Source: Seonamhaeicola sp. ML3 (lineage in GTDB: Bacteria > Bacteroidota > Bacteroidia > Flavobacteriales > Flavobacteriaceae). Taken from it: a stretch of DNA of 64,000 nt. The stretch's first letter is position 1, and the number at the start of each line of letters is the position of its first letter. Made by a program: the position numbers and the translations under genes. The notes under the pieces were generated by a model. The model searched no databases. It worked only from the letters and a program-made list of their open reading frames with translations, and had not been told where the DNA came from. This document shows, one piece after another, positions 26,867 through 34,229 of the stretch. The stretch lies in NCBI RefSeq assembly GCF_023273855.1, contig NZ_CP096884.1, forward strand, positions 2,666,001-2,730,000, given 5' to 3'.

Positions 26867-28477
26867 TTAAAATCGTGTAATATCTCTTGGTATTTTTTTA
26901 AATACAATATTGTACTTATCCATAATAGCTTGGTCTAGTAAGCAATTATCTGCATAAATTATATATTGACTAGCTTTGGTTTTTATAGACCTTAAAAAGC
27001 TTTCATCTAGTGTAGTTAAGTTGTCTTTTTGATAATAGAAATAATAGGCTGAATCATTTTTAGCACCTAGTAAATAATTTTCTTCTGGATTGCTAAAAGG
27101 TTCTTTAGTTTCTGTGTACCACACATATTCTAATATTTTGGATAAACCAATGGCTTCATTTAAAAAACCATTTTCTAAAAATAAAGGCTTTCCAAGTACA
27201 TAATAGGTAAAATCTCCTCCTGTACCTTCAGTAGCTTTAGAACCTTCTCCATACCCCTTAATAACTCTCTTTACTCTTTCGGCAGTAATGGTATTGGCAT
27301 AATCTTCCATTTCCACTAAAATGAATTTTCTATTACCACCATCTTGTTTGTTAAGATTGAAAACTGCATGTGCAGTAGTTCCAGAACCTGCAAAGGAATC
27401 AAGAATATAACAATCCTTTGAATGTTCTGTAGAAGCCATTAACAAATATTGAATTAGAGTTGATGGCTTTGGGTAATTAAAAGCTTTTTCTCCAAAAATT
27501 TCTTGCATCTCTTTTGTGCCATCTTGAGACATACCAACTTCCTTTGGGAGATTGGTACTCATAGCTTGAAAACCAAATGATTTACCTGCCTTTTTCATGT
27601 CATCCTTTTTAAAGTATCTGAAGGCAGGTTTAGAAATATTTAAAAATTCATAATCATCTGGAAATACTATTCTATTGTTATCATAGTAACCTTTAAATGT
27701 ATCTTTAGAAATTGCCCACGTCCTATTTTTTTGAGCAGGATATTCTTTTCCTGTTTTTGGGTCTATTATTGTGAAGTAACTATTTGGTCTTTCTTCAGCA
27801 CTTGTTTGTTTTGTTAAATCATGGATTCTCCATGGCTCATTAGGCAAATCTGGTGTTTCATAGTATTTCCTTTCTTTGGCTTTGACATAAGCTTTAAAGT
27901 CACTTCCTTTAGAGTATAAGAGAATTGATTCATAATCTTGTGAAACTCCATTTGGGACATCAGATTTTGCTGTTCTTTTTCTCCATGGAATTAATCCTAC
28001 ATACTTATTTACCCCAAAAATCTCATCACAAAGTAGTTTCAGATTAGCTTGTTCATTATCATCAATACTAATAAAGATAGCTCCATCATCAGCCAACAGT
28101 TTATGTAATAACTTTAATCTAGGATACATCATACACAGCCATTTATCATGCCTTGATAAATCTTCACTTTCTTTACCAACTACTTGTCCTAACCATTTTT
28201 TAAGTTTTGGGTGGTTTACATTGTCATTATACACCCAACCCTCATTACCTGTATTATAAGGTGGGTCTATGTAAATGCATTTTATTTTACCTTCATATTC
28301 TGGCAGTAGGCTTTTTAGGGCTTCTAGGTTATCACCATGTATTATTTTATTTTCAGAAGGAGTGTTTTTATCTTCTTTACCATTACTAAAAGTGTATTGT
28401 GGCTCTAGAATTTTATAAGGTACATCTTGATGATGGTTAATTACTTTTTCTTTTCCTATCCAGTTGAGTGTTGGCAT
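26867..28477 (-). CDS. Type III DNA methyltransferase, Mod subunit
   Basis: 536 residues, adenine-N6 (beta class) methyltransferase giving both specificity and protection. Motif IV DPPYNTGNEGW (71-81) precedes motif I FAGSGTTAH (362-370), the beta-class order. The variable region about 170-310 is the target-recognition domain. Starts 4 bp after the XRE gene and ends 11 bp before res. No phase-variable tract is evident in the coding region. Recognition sequence cannot be read from the protein. Confidence 0.95.
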   Translation of the reverse strand: MPTLNWIGKEKVINHHQDVPYKILEPQYTFSNGKEDKNTPSENKIIHGDNLEALKSLLPEYEGKIKCIYIDPPYNTGNEGWVYNDNVNHPKLKKWLGQVVGKESEDLSRHDKWLCMMYPRLKLLHKLLADDGAIFISIDDNEQANLKLLCDEIFGVNKYVGLIPWRKRTAKSDVPNGVSQDYESILLYSKGSDFKAYVKAKERKYYETPDLPNEPWRIHDLTKQTSAEERPNSYFTIIDPKTGKEYPAQKNRTWAISKDTFKGYYDNNRIVFPDDYEFLNISKPAFRYFKKDDMKKAGKSFGFQAMSTNLPKEVGMSQDGTKEMQEIFGEKAFNYPKPSTLIQYLLMASTEHSKDCYILDSFAGSGTTAHAVFNLNKQDGGNRKFILVEMEDYANTITAERVKRVIKGYGEGSKATEGTGGDFTYYVLGKPLFLENGFLNEAIGLSKILEYVWYTETKEPFSNPEENYLLGAKNDSAYYFYYQKDNLTTLDESFLRSIKTKASQYIIYADNCLLDQAIMDKYNIVFKKIPRDITRF

Positions 28478-28481
28478 ACAG

Positions 28482-28775
28482 TTAGTTGTTTTCTTCTGTT
28501 TTTATTCTTTTTAAGGCTAGTTTAATGGCATCTATAGCAACATTTTCTCCTTGTACATCTTCATATACTTTTTCACTTAGCCATAGGGTTAATAGCTTGT
28601 TGTAATCTATGTCTAAAGCTAAAGCTAGTTTCTCTATTTGTTCTCTTGTAGGTTTTCTATCTCCTTTTTCAATTTTACTTATTAAAGCAGTATCAACATC
28701 TACTTTATAAGCAACCTCTCTAAGCAACATGCCTTTAGCTTCCCTCTTAAATTTTATTAATTCTGATAGTGTCAT
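28482..28775 (-). CDS. XRE-family controller protein of the R-M operon
   Basis: 97 residues. HTH in residues 4-58 (IKFKREAKGMLLREVAYKVDVDTALISKIEKGDRKPT). First gene of the operon, 4 bp before mod, the position of C (controller) proteins of restriction-modification systems that delay Res relative to Mod on entry. TTGTCA and TGACAA half-sites upstream (around 28796 and 28830) could be its operator, which is weakly supported. Confidence 0.85.
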   Translation of the reverse strand: MTLSELIKFKREAKGMLLREVAYKVDVDTALISKIEKGDRKPTREQIEKLALALDIDYNKLLTLWLSEKVYEDVQGENVAIDAIKLALKRIKTEENN

Positions 28776-29276
28776 TAGTAGTCAAATTTCAACTTGTCAA
28801 AAGATGTCTAAAACTAATCTAATTTTCTGACAAAAAAAATTTTTGAAAAGAAAAAAATTAACAACTATTCTGTGTGTACTGCATACCTTGAGAAATACCC
28901 CTAGCTAGTTTAGGTTTTACAAACTCCCCACCCCAATCTGACAGAGAATTTTCTTTTTGAAGCAGTTTATAAAAAGATTGATTTTAAGGACTTTTTTCTT
29001 TTTTACAATTTATATCATTAACAAATCATCCTACCAGTCTGTAGACTGAATTTGTAACTAAAAAAATTAAGATATTTATTGACTTTAGTAAGTAATCCAA
29101 CCCCTCACTCAGACCTGAATAAACAGTCCTCACTAAATACCCTCACCAATTTGTGCAAATGAATCCCATTTGTGCCTAAAAGTATTTTAATAGTATAACA
29201 TTCAAGGTGATAGTTGCAATGATATCTTATTGGGATAGTTAGTTAGGTTATTTCCCAACTCAAAAATCAATTTATT
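28776..29276. other. 500-bp non-coding region with short repeats
   Basis: No gene seen. Contains a 6-2-6 inverted repeat CAGTCTGTAGACTG (29035-29048), CCTCAC three times (29103, 29128, 29141), ATTTGTGC twice (29149, 29168), and A/T tracts. It is the longest gene-free stretch of the element. It must hold the divergent promoters and is a candidate origin or transfer site for the element; neither is demonstrated. Confidence 0.45.
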
Positions 29277-29672
29277 ATGGTTAGAATAATTGGCTACAAA
29301 TCAAGAGAAAAAGAGGATGGAAGTCCATTCTTTATTTTAGAACTACAAGGAGGTGTAGAAATGTCATTAAGTAAGACAGGGCAATACTACGCTACAGCTA
29401 AAAAGGCTTATGTTACAAGTACATTTGATGAGCCTACTTGTAAAGCACTAATAGGAACTGAAATACCAGGGGCTATTGTAAAGAAAGAAGTTGAACCTTA
29501 CACTTATGTTGTAAAGGAAACAGGAGAAGAACTTGTCTTAACTCATAGGTGGGTTTTTGTTCCAGAACCTCAAGAGGAAACTAAACAAGAAGAAGCTGTA
29601 AATCAACTTATGGCAGATACTTCTGTATTCTCTCAAAATGGAGTTTCTGATTTAGCTGAACAGGCTATTTAG
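29277..29672 (+). CDS. Conserved Bacteroidota mobile-element protein
   Basis: 131 residues, no named family recalled. N-terminal beta-rich segment (IIGYKSREKEDGSPFFILELQGGVEMS), then KTGQYYATAKKAYVTSTFDEPTCKALIGTEIPG, acidic tail EPQEETKQEE. Size and layout suggest an OB-fold or other small nucleic-acid-binding protein, but no motif proves it. Proteins with this pattern often precede RadC/JAB genes on Bacteroidota elements, as here. Followed by a long hairpin terminator. Confidence 0.65.
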   Translation: MVRIIGYKSREKEDGSPFFILELQGGVEMSLSKTGQYYATAKKAYVTSTFDEPTCKALIGTEIPGAIVKKEVEPYTYVVKETGEELVLTHRWVFVPEPQEETKQEEAVNQLMADTSVFSQNGVSDLAEQAI

Positions 29673-29681
29673 TAATTAATA

Positions 29682-29738
29682 AAAAATGTCCAGAACCCGT
29701 ATGTATATATTATATGTATGTCAAAACTGGACATTTTT
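29682..29738 (+). terminator. Long hairpin with 12-bp perfect arms
   Basis: AAAAATGTCCAG (29682-29693) and CTGGACATTTTT (29727-29738); the 33-nt loop holds a further TA palindrome. The T run after the second arm makes it a terminator of the preceding gene, with the RadC gene reading on behind it. Confidence 0.7.
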
Positions 29739-29809
29739 ACTTTTTCGTGATTTGGTATTTCTACTATAGGGGTGTTACACCAGATTACGAAAAACTTAAT
29801 GTTTTAATT

Positions 29810-30244
29810 ATGGAGATTTCAGAAATAAAAGTGTCTTATTTAAACAGTAGTACTAGTAAAGTAAAGATAGCCAATAGTAAAAATGTTTATGAAACAGTAT
29901 TATCTTGTTGGGATTTAGAAACTATAGAATACCAAGAAGTGGTTAAATTATTATTACTCAATAGAGCTAATGTAGTGCTAGGTATTAATGAGCTATCAAA
30001 AGGTGGTACATCAGCTTGTATGGTAGATATTAAAATGGTTTTAGCAATAGCTTTGAAATGCAATGCACACGGAATAATCCTTATACATAATCATCCAAGT
30101 GGTAATTTAGAACCTAGTGAGGCAGATAAGAGCTTAACATCAAAGATTAAAGAAGCTTGTAAAATAGTTGATATTAATATGCTGGACCATTTGATTATTT
30201 CAAAAGATGGATATTATAGTTTTAGTGATAACAGTACTTTATAA
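29810..30244 (+). CDS. RadC-like JAB-domain protein
   Basis: 144 residues from ATG 29810 (MEISEIKVSY). An upstream in-frame start at 29714 would lie in the terminator hairpin. JAMM/MPN-type metal motif H93-N-H95-P-S-x6-D106, with E-x-S-K-G near 61-65. RadC/YeeS-type proteins are frequent on plasmids and islands; their function in DNA processing is unsettled. The N-terminal HhH of chromosomal RadC is absent, as usual for element copies. Confidence 0.88.
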   Translation: MEISEIKVSYLNSSTSKVKIANSKNVYETVLSCWDLETIEYQEVVKLLLLNRANVVLGINELSKGGTSACMVDIKMVLAIALKCNAHGIILIHNHPSGNLEPSEADKSLTSKIKEACKIVDINMLDHLIISKDGYYSFSDNSTL

Positions 30245-30284
30245 CTACTAAATATATTTACTATTTTATATATTATATATATCT

Positions 30285-30296
30285 CTATTATGGTAG
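30285..30296 (-). repeat. Element repeat CTACCATAATAG, copy 3 (reverse)
   Basis: Reverse complement of the 12-mer at 15770 and 19331, preceded on the plus strand by a TATATATTATA tract, so the order repeat then TA tract is kept. In the 265-bp gap between RadC and the XRE gene, in which nothing else is recognised. Confidence 0.5.
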
Positions 30297-30509
30297 CAAT
30301 TTTTGTGATTATGTAAGTATGTGGTTATTAAAAATTAACCTAAATATCAATTTATTATTCAAATGCAAAAAAATCTTTACATATTAATATAGCCAAAATG
30401 AGTTCAAGTTATTGATTGGAATGTTGGAAAGAATAGGGAATAGAACAAATCTCTTTATTAGTCTAGGAAAATAGGGTTATTTGCTGCGAGAACTGCCTAA
30501 TAGCTAAAA

Positions 30510-30740
30510 CTAACTATTAATATTATCAAACTTTAAAAGTTGATACACCTCAACTTCTAAGTGTTGTGCAATTTTATAAAGAGTATAGCTAGATGGACAA
30601 GTATTACCCATTTCAATTCTACTCATATTTGACCTTTCAAATTCACATAGGTTGGCTAATTCAACCTGAGATATTTTCTTTTCCTCTCTAAGTTGCTTTA
30701 TTCTTTTGCCAATAAAAATTTGAAATTCCTTTTTGGTCAA
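30510..30740 (-). CDS. XRE-family repressor
   Basis: 76 residues, almost only a Cro/C1 HTH (IKQLREEKKISQVELANLCEFERSNMSRIEMGNTCPS, residues 13-49). Starts at a TTG (30740); there is an in-frame stop two codons upstream, so no ATG start is possible. Divergent from a three-gene membrane-protein cassette. The intergenic region holds two perfect palindromes, 30747-30758 and 30788-30805, probably its operators. Confidence 0.82.
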   Translation of the reverse strand: MTKKEFQIFIGKRIKQLREEKKISQVELANLCEFERSNMSRIEMGNTCPSSYTLYKIAQHLEVEVYQLLKFDNINS

Positions 30741-30746
30741 ACCTTA

Positions 30747-30805
30747 GTTATTAATAACCAAAAGTTGTAATAATCTTAAATTATGTTGCTATCAATTTTG
30801 ATAGC
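30747..30805. promoter_or_regulatory. Putative operator pair of the XRE repressor
   Basis: GTTATTAATAAC (30747-30758, 12-bp perfect palindrome) next to the XRE start, and GCTATCAATTTTGATAGC (30788-30805, 18-bp perfect palindrome) toward the divergent cassette. Confidence 0.6.
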
Positions 30806-30855
30806 GAACTATATTTTTTAATCTTTATTCAATAATTTTTAAAACCAGATAAACA

Positions 30856-31026
30856 ATGAACGTCTTAAAAAAAATAGGGTTAAGTTTTTTAGTTATAATC
30901 TTAGCAATACTAATACAGGGTTTGTTAAGCCAAACAGGAGGGACTAAATCAGCAGGGATAAGATTAATACCTGGAGGTTTAATGATACTGGGGTTAATAC
31001 TCGTATGGACTAGAAAAAAGAAATGA
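30856..31026 (+). CDS. Small two-helix membrane protein
   Basis: 56 residues. Sequence shows MNVLKKIGLSFLVIILAILIQ (first hydrophobic segment, residues 8-24) and GGLMILGLILVW (second, 40-51), ending RKKK. First gene of the cassette divergent from the XRE repressor, 1 bp before the next gene. Function unknown; such proteins may be pore-like effectors or anchors, which is only conjecture. Confidence 0.65.
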   Translation: MNVLKKIGLSFLVIILAILIQGLLSQTGGTKSAGIRLIPGGLMILGLILVWTRKKK

Positions 31027-31027
31027 T

Positions 31028-31432
31028 ATGGTATATATAGTTATGATAGTTATAGGTTTTGGAATAGCATACCTGTTTTCAAAACAAAAAGGTGAATCTG
31101 TTAAGCTAAATCAAGAAGCTTTTGGCGAAAAATTCAAAGTATTAGTAGATGAGTTGGGCAATAATCTATGGGGTGGAGAAAAATTTATTCTAATGAAGAA
31201 AAGTGATAGGCAATATTTTATCCAAAAGAACAAACTCCCGCAAAATGAAAGTCATGTGTCCGTTTTTTATAGACCAAATACTTTAGACCTTGATTTTTAT
31301 GAGAAGGTAGCTGGAGTTATTGTAAAACACTCTAAAACGTATAGAATTTCAGATTCTAGTTTAAATAATCAAACTAAAATAGCTAATGACTTTGCTAGTG
31401 AAGTAAGGTTGTTGGGGAAAATGGAATATTAA
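31028..31432 (+). CDS. Membrane-anchored unknown protein
   Basis: 134 residues. One N-terminal hydrophobic segment (residues 2-17, VYIVMIVIGFGIAYLF), then a soluble domain facing the cytoplasm or periplasm with GGEKFILMKKSDRQYFIQKN and a VSVFYRPNTLDLDFYEKVAGV segment. Not recognised. 1 bp after the 56-residue gene and overlapping the next by 1 bp (TAATG). Confidence 0.65.
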   Translation: MVYIVMIVIGFGIAYLFSKQKGESVKLNQEAFGEKFKVLVDELGNNLWGGEKFILMKKSDRQYFIQKNKLPQNESHVSVFYRPNTLDLDFYEKVAGVIVKHSKTYRISDSSLNNQTKIANDFASEVRLLGKMEY

Positions 31433-31860
31433 TGGGTTTCTTAAGCAGTATACCCTATGAACTAGGTTCTGCATTTGAAGAGAACAACATTGACCTTAAG
31501 CTAAGAAATGAGTTTGATAACAATGTGAATTTTTACAGTAGCTACAGGTACTCAGAAGTTTATTTGTTTGGGAAAGTATTTGAATCAGTGTGTTATCTCT
31601 GGTTTACCCATAATATGTTAAGTAGGATTGAATATAGGTTTGAAATAAAATACTATGAGTTATTTAAGGAATGTATAAACAAGGATTTGCCTGAAGAAAG
31701 TAAATTAGAGCCTGACCCATTTGTTAAAGGTAATCCTCTTGAGGGTTATTCTGGGAATTTAATTATTGGATTGGATAAATTGTCAAAGAACTTCTTCATA
31801 CTAAAGATTGAATTGCATCCAAGAAAAGAGCCTATGAAAAGTTTATATGGTATCATGTAA
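31432..31860 (+). CDS. Unknown protein, last gene of XRE-linked cassette
   Basis: 142 residues, not recognised, soluble by composition. Marks: FDNNVNFYSSYRYSEVYLFGKVFES (28-52), CYLWFTHN, YYELFKECINKDLPEES, GLDKLSKNFFILKIELHP. Coupled to the preceding gene by a 1-bp stop/start overlap. No stable hairpin terminator was seen after it. Confidence 0.6.
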   Translation: MGFLSSIPYELGSAFEENNIDLKLRNEFDNNVNFYSSYRYSEVYLFGKVFESVCYLWFTHNMLSRIEYRFEIKYYELFKECINKDLPEESKLEPDPFVKGNPLEGYSGNLIIGLDKLSKNFFILKIELHPRKEPMKSLYGIM

Positions 31861-32147
31861 TGAAGGTATATTGAGACTAAACTTTGCAAATAACTACATA
31901 TTTATATGTCTAGCACAATAACATAAATAAAGGATTAACTACAACTAGTATAGACTAGAATATTAATGATGTGGTGTTGAGTAGAGTATTGCTAAAGGAG
32001 ATAATTATTCCCAGAGTGTACTGTTTTTTATACTTGGTAGCACTAAAGTTAGAATATCAGATTGAGCTTAGATAGGCACACTTCTAGGCATACATGTTTT
32101 GTAATTAGTTTATGAAGTATTGGTATTCTTTATAAAAATAAGAAAGC
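31861..32147. other. Element right-end non-coding region
   Basis: 287 bp between the last cassette gene and attR; AT-rich, no gene, tRNA or strong repeat recognised. Confidence 0.5.
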
Positions 32148-32208
32148 TTCGAATCCTGTCGCGATCACCACAATCCTCACTAGCAATAGTGGGGATTTGT
32201 TGTTTTTA
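32148..32208 (+). repeat. attR: partial tRNA-Arg 3' end plus terminator
   Basis: Matches attL 58/61. The first 21 bp are identical; differences are TTC versus CAC just after the tRNA end and one base in the hairpin loop. Not a functional tRNA because only the 3' 20 bp are present. Confidence 0.93.
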
Positions 32209-32225
32209 AATGTTTCATATTTTTG
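32196..32225 (+). promoter_or_regulatory. Promoter of the SpoU gene, partly inside attR
   Basis: TTTG at 32196-32199 (-33, inside the att repeat), 18-bp spacer, TATTTTTG at 32218-32225 (-7). The SpoU ATG at 32230 follows 4 bp later, so the transcript may be leaderless. Confidence 0.55.
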
Positions 32226-32229
32226 CGCT

Positions 32230-32688
32230 ATGAATGATAATTTCGTAAACGAATTTTTTGGGATAGGTATTCAAAATGGAAAAACTCCCGAAAATCTGGG
32301 AGTTTTATGGCGCTCTGCTCAAAACTTAGGAGCCAGTTTTATTTTTACCATTGGGAATCGTTATGCCAAGCAAGCCTGCGACACACATAATGCAGTAAAA
32401 TCGATGCCCTACTTTCATTATGAAACGTTCGAGGAATTCTTTAATAACTTACCCAAAGGCGCACGCTTGGTTGGGGTAGAACTAACCGATGATGCTCAAC
32501 CATTGGAAACCTTTCAACACCCAAGACGCTGTGTGTATTTATTGGGAGCAGAGGACCATGGGTTATCTAAACAGGCTATAGCTAAATCTCATTTTCTGGT
32601 GAAATTTAAGTCTGAATTAAGCTTGAATGTTTCGGTAGCAGGAAGTATTGTCATGTACGACCGAGGCATAGATAAACCAAGGTCTTAA
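32230..32688 (+). CDS. SpoU/TrmH-family RNA methyltransferase
   Basis: 152 residues from ATG 32230. SPOUT knot enzyme methylating ribose 2'-O in tRNA or rRNA. Motif 1 GKTPENLGVLWRSAQNLGASF (12-32), motif 2 YLLGAEDHGLS, motif 3 LNVSVAGSIVMYDR. An in-frame upstream start at 32197 would lie within attR and so is unlikely. In the element-free chromosome this gene directly follows tRNA-Arg. Overlaps the convergent gene at 32685 by 4 bp. Confidence 0.92.
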   Translation: MNDNFVNEFFGIGIQNGKTPENLGVLWRSAQNLGASFIFTIGNRYAKQACDTHNAVKSMPYFHYETFEEFFNNLPKGARLVGVELTDDAQPLETFQHPRRCVYLLGAEDHGLSKQAIAKSHFLVKFKSELSLNVSVAGSIVMYDRGIDKPRS

Positions 32689-33041
32689 TCTAGGTTTTTA
32701 TCACCAAGAATCCTAAAACAGCGTTCTGTACCTAAATAGTCTAAATCGCCATGTTTTTCAGACCAAAAGCCTTCTAAAATATCTTCAGATAGGCATTTAT
32801 AAACTACTACGCCCTTAAAAACGTTGTCGTCGTCTCCTATGTAGTTAAAGTTTATAACTAGAATATTATCTTTAAAAAAGCCATAGCCTAGTTGTTCTTG
32901 CCAATGGTTTATATGCCATTTTGCTTTAACCCTGTTATGGGCATCGAGCGCTAAGGAAAGTGTGCCTTTGTATTTGTTGCCATCGGCATTCTGATTAGTT
33001 CCAATTACTGAATATTCTCCTTCTAGTTCCTTAACCGTCAT
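32685..33041 (-). CDS. Hypothetical protein (118 aa)
   Basis: Not recognised. Beta-rich soluble protein (lipocalin-like strand pattern: YSVIGTNQNADGNKYKGTLSLALDAHNRVKAKW). Lies 6 bp after the methylase gene at 33048 and is probably co-transcribed with it. Confidence 0.65.
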   Translation of the reverse strand: MTVKELEGEYSVIGTNQNADGNKYKGTLSLALDAHNRVKAKWHINHWQEQLGYGFFKDNILVINFNYIGDDDNVFKGVVVYKCLSEDILEGFWSEKHGDLDYLGTERCFRILGDKNLD

Positions 33042-33047
33042 TATATC

Positions 33048-34223
33048 TTATACTTTTTTGCAAATAACTACTATTTTTTTGTTACGTACATCTGTCGTGA
33101 AAAATAAATACGCAGCACCACCATCTTTAATGCTTAACTTTTTTCTGATTTGTTGTACTGTTTCAGGAAAGTTTCTGGTAGCCACATTGCCTTTGTTAAT
33201 GCCCAATTTTTTGAATTCCTTTTTGTTGTATGAAACGATTTTTTCAATTTCAAAGCATCGCCCAGGGAAGTCAATCAGTTTTTTAGATGTGTACAAGTGA
33301 GAATGTTGATGTAGCTTGAAAATATTCAATTGATTGGCGACTTCAATAAATCCTCCTGATTTTAAAATAGCTGAATTTGGTTCGTATAAATAAGTTAAGG
33401 GTAAGCTGAATTCTATTTTATGCTTGCTTTCATTTAAGGTAAAGTTGAACTTTTCTTGACGGTCTTTTTTTAAGTTTACAGTCTCAATTATGATATGTTC
33501 ATCAAACCCTTTTTCTAAAACCCATAGTAATTCTTTGACTTCATTATTAACGGCAACGATATGAATGGTTTTTACATGTTTCAGTTCATTAATACCTACC
33601 GAAAGGTCGAGAAGCGGTGAGGTTTTTATTAGAATGTTAGTGGAGTTTTGAAAAAGTAAATCGATATGCTCGGGAACATTAGGTAAACAATCCTTCAAGA
33701 AGAAAACCTTTCCTTTGCTATCGTGCCTTCTGGAAGGGTCTATATAAATCCAATCATACTGTTGATTATGGCTTTTTAAATATGAAATGCCATCTTCGGG
33801 TTTGGTTTTTATATTTGAAACTCCCAATTGTTTGTAGTTATGTTTAACTATAGTAGATAATTTGGGATTTATTTCACAATGAACAACGTCTTTGAATAGT
33901 TTTGAAAAGTAAAAACAGTCTACACCAAACCCTCCCGTTAAATCGATAATGGAATTTCCAGAAACTAATTGAGATTTATATCTCGCTGTAATTTCTGAAG
34001 ATGTTTGTTCAATATTCAGTTTATTGGGAAAATAGATGTTTTTATTATTAAACCAGGTTGGTAATTTGCTTTCACAACGCTTTTTGGCTTCTATTTGTTC
34101 AATGATATCTTTGGTTTCAACGGCTTTAAACGAAGTGCCTTTGAGTAGAAGCGACGTAATATCTGCATTCAAATGATCTGAAATAAAATCTTGAATTTCA
34201 GTATTTAAAATTGAAGTATTCAA
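33048..34223 (-). CDS. THUMP-like class I SAM methyltransferase
   Basis: 391 residues. SAM site IIDLTGGFGVDCFYFS (near 92), acidic loop HCEINPKLS, catalytic-type region WIYIDPSRRHDSKGKVF (near 152), C-terminal THUMP-like/PG_1098 ferredoxin-like part with GNVATRNFP and GGAAYLFFTTD. Bacteroidota family, likely an RNA methylase; target unknown. Six bp from the AI-2E permease gene upstream. Confidence 0.85.
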   Translation of the reverse strand: MNTSILNTEIQDFISDHLNADITSLLLKGTSFKAVETKDIIEQIEAKKRCESKLPTWFNNKNIYFPNKLNIEQTSSEITARYKSQLVSGNSIIDLTGGFGVDCFYFSKLFKDVVHCEINPKLSTIVKHNYKQLGVSNIKTKPEDGISYLKSHNQQYDWIYIDPSRRHDSKGKVFFLKDCLPNVPEHIDLLFQNSTNILIKTSPLLDLSVGINELKHVKTIHIVAVNNEVKELLWVLEKGFDEHIIIETVNLKKDRQEKFNFTLNESKHKIEFSLPLTYLYEPNSAILKSGGFIEVANQLNIFKLHQHSHLYTSKKLIDFPGRCFEIEKIVSYNKKEFKKLGINKGNVATRNFPETVQQIRKKLSIKDGGAAYLFFTTDVRNKKIVVICKKV

Positions 34224-34229
34224 AACAGG

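Larger units (their letters stand above)
13286..32208 (+). mobile_element. Integrative element in tRNA-Arg, about 18.9 kb
   Basis: Bounded by the 61-bp direct repeats attL (13286-13346) and attR (32148-32208). The integrase gene is next to the tRNA, as is usual for tRNA-targeted elements. Contents: integrase, dead excisionase, HEPN-motif protein, PolA-like palm protein, DUF5131, Sak4-like ATPase, DUF3871, a defence operon, a RadC protein, an XRE switch and small membrane proteins. No relaxase, VirB4/TraG, capsid or terminase gene is seen. It is therefore an IME, satellite or genomic island rather than a full ICE or prophage. Flanking genes (tRNA, then a SpoU methylase with its promoter) remain functional. 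Confidence 0.92.

Noticed and set aside
29714-29809. Longer start for the RadC-like gene
   Set aside because: It lies in the terminator hairpin; the family N-terminus begins at 29810.
32148-32168. Second tRNA-Arg at the right end
   Set aside because: Only the last 20 bp of the tRNA are present; no acceptor 5' arm, D arm or anticodon arm.
13286-32208. Full ICE or prophage
   Set aside because: No relaxase, coupling protein, T4SS, terminase, capsid or tail gene is visible.
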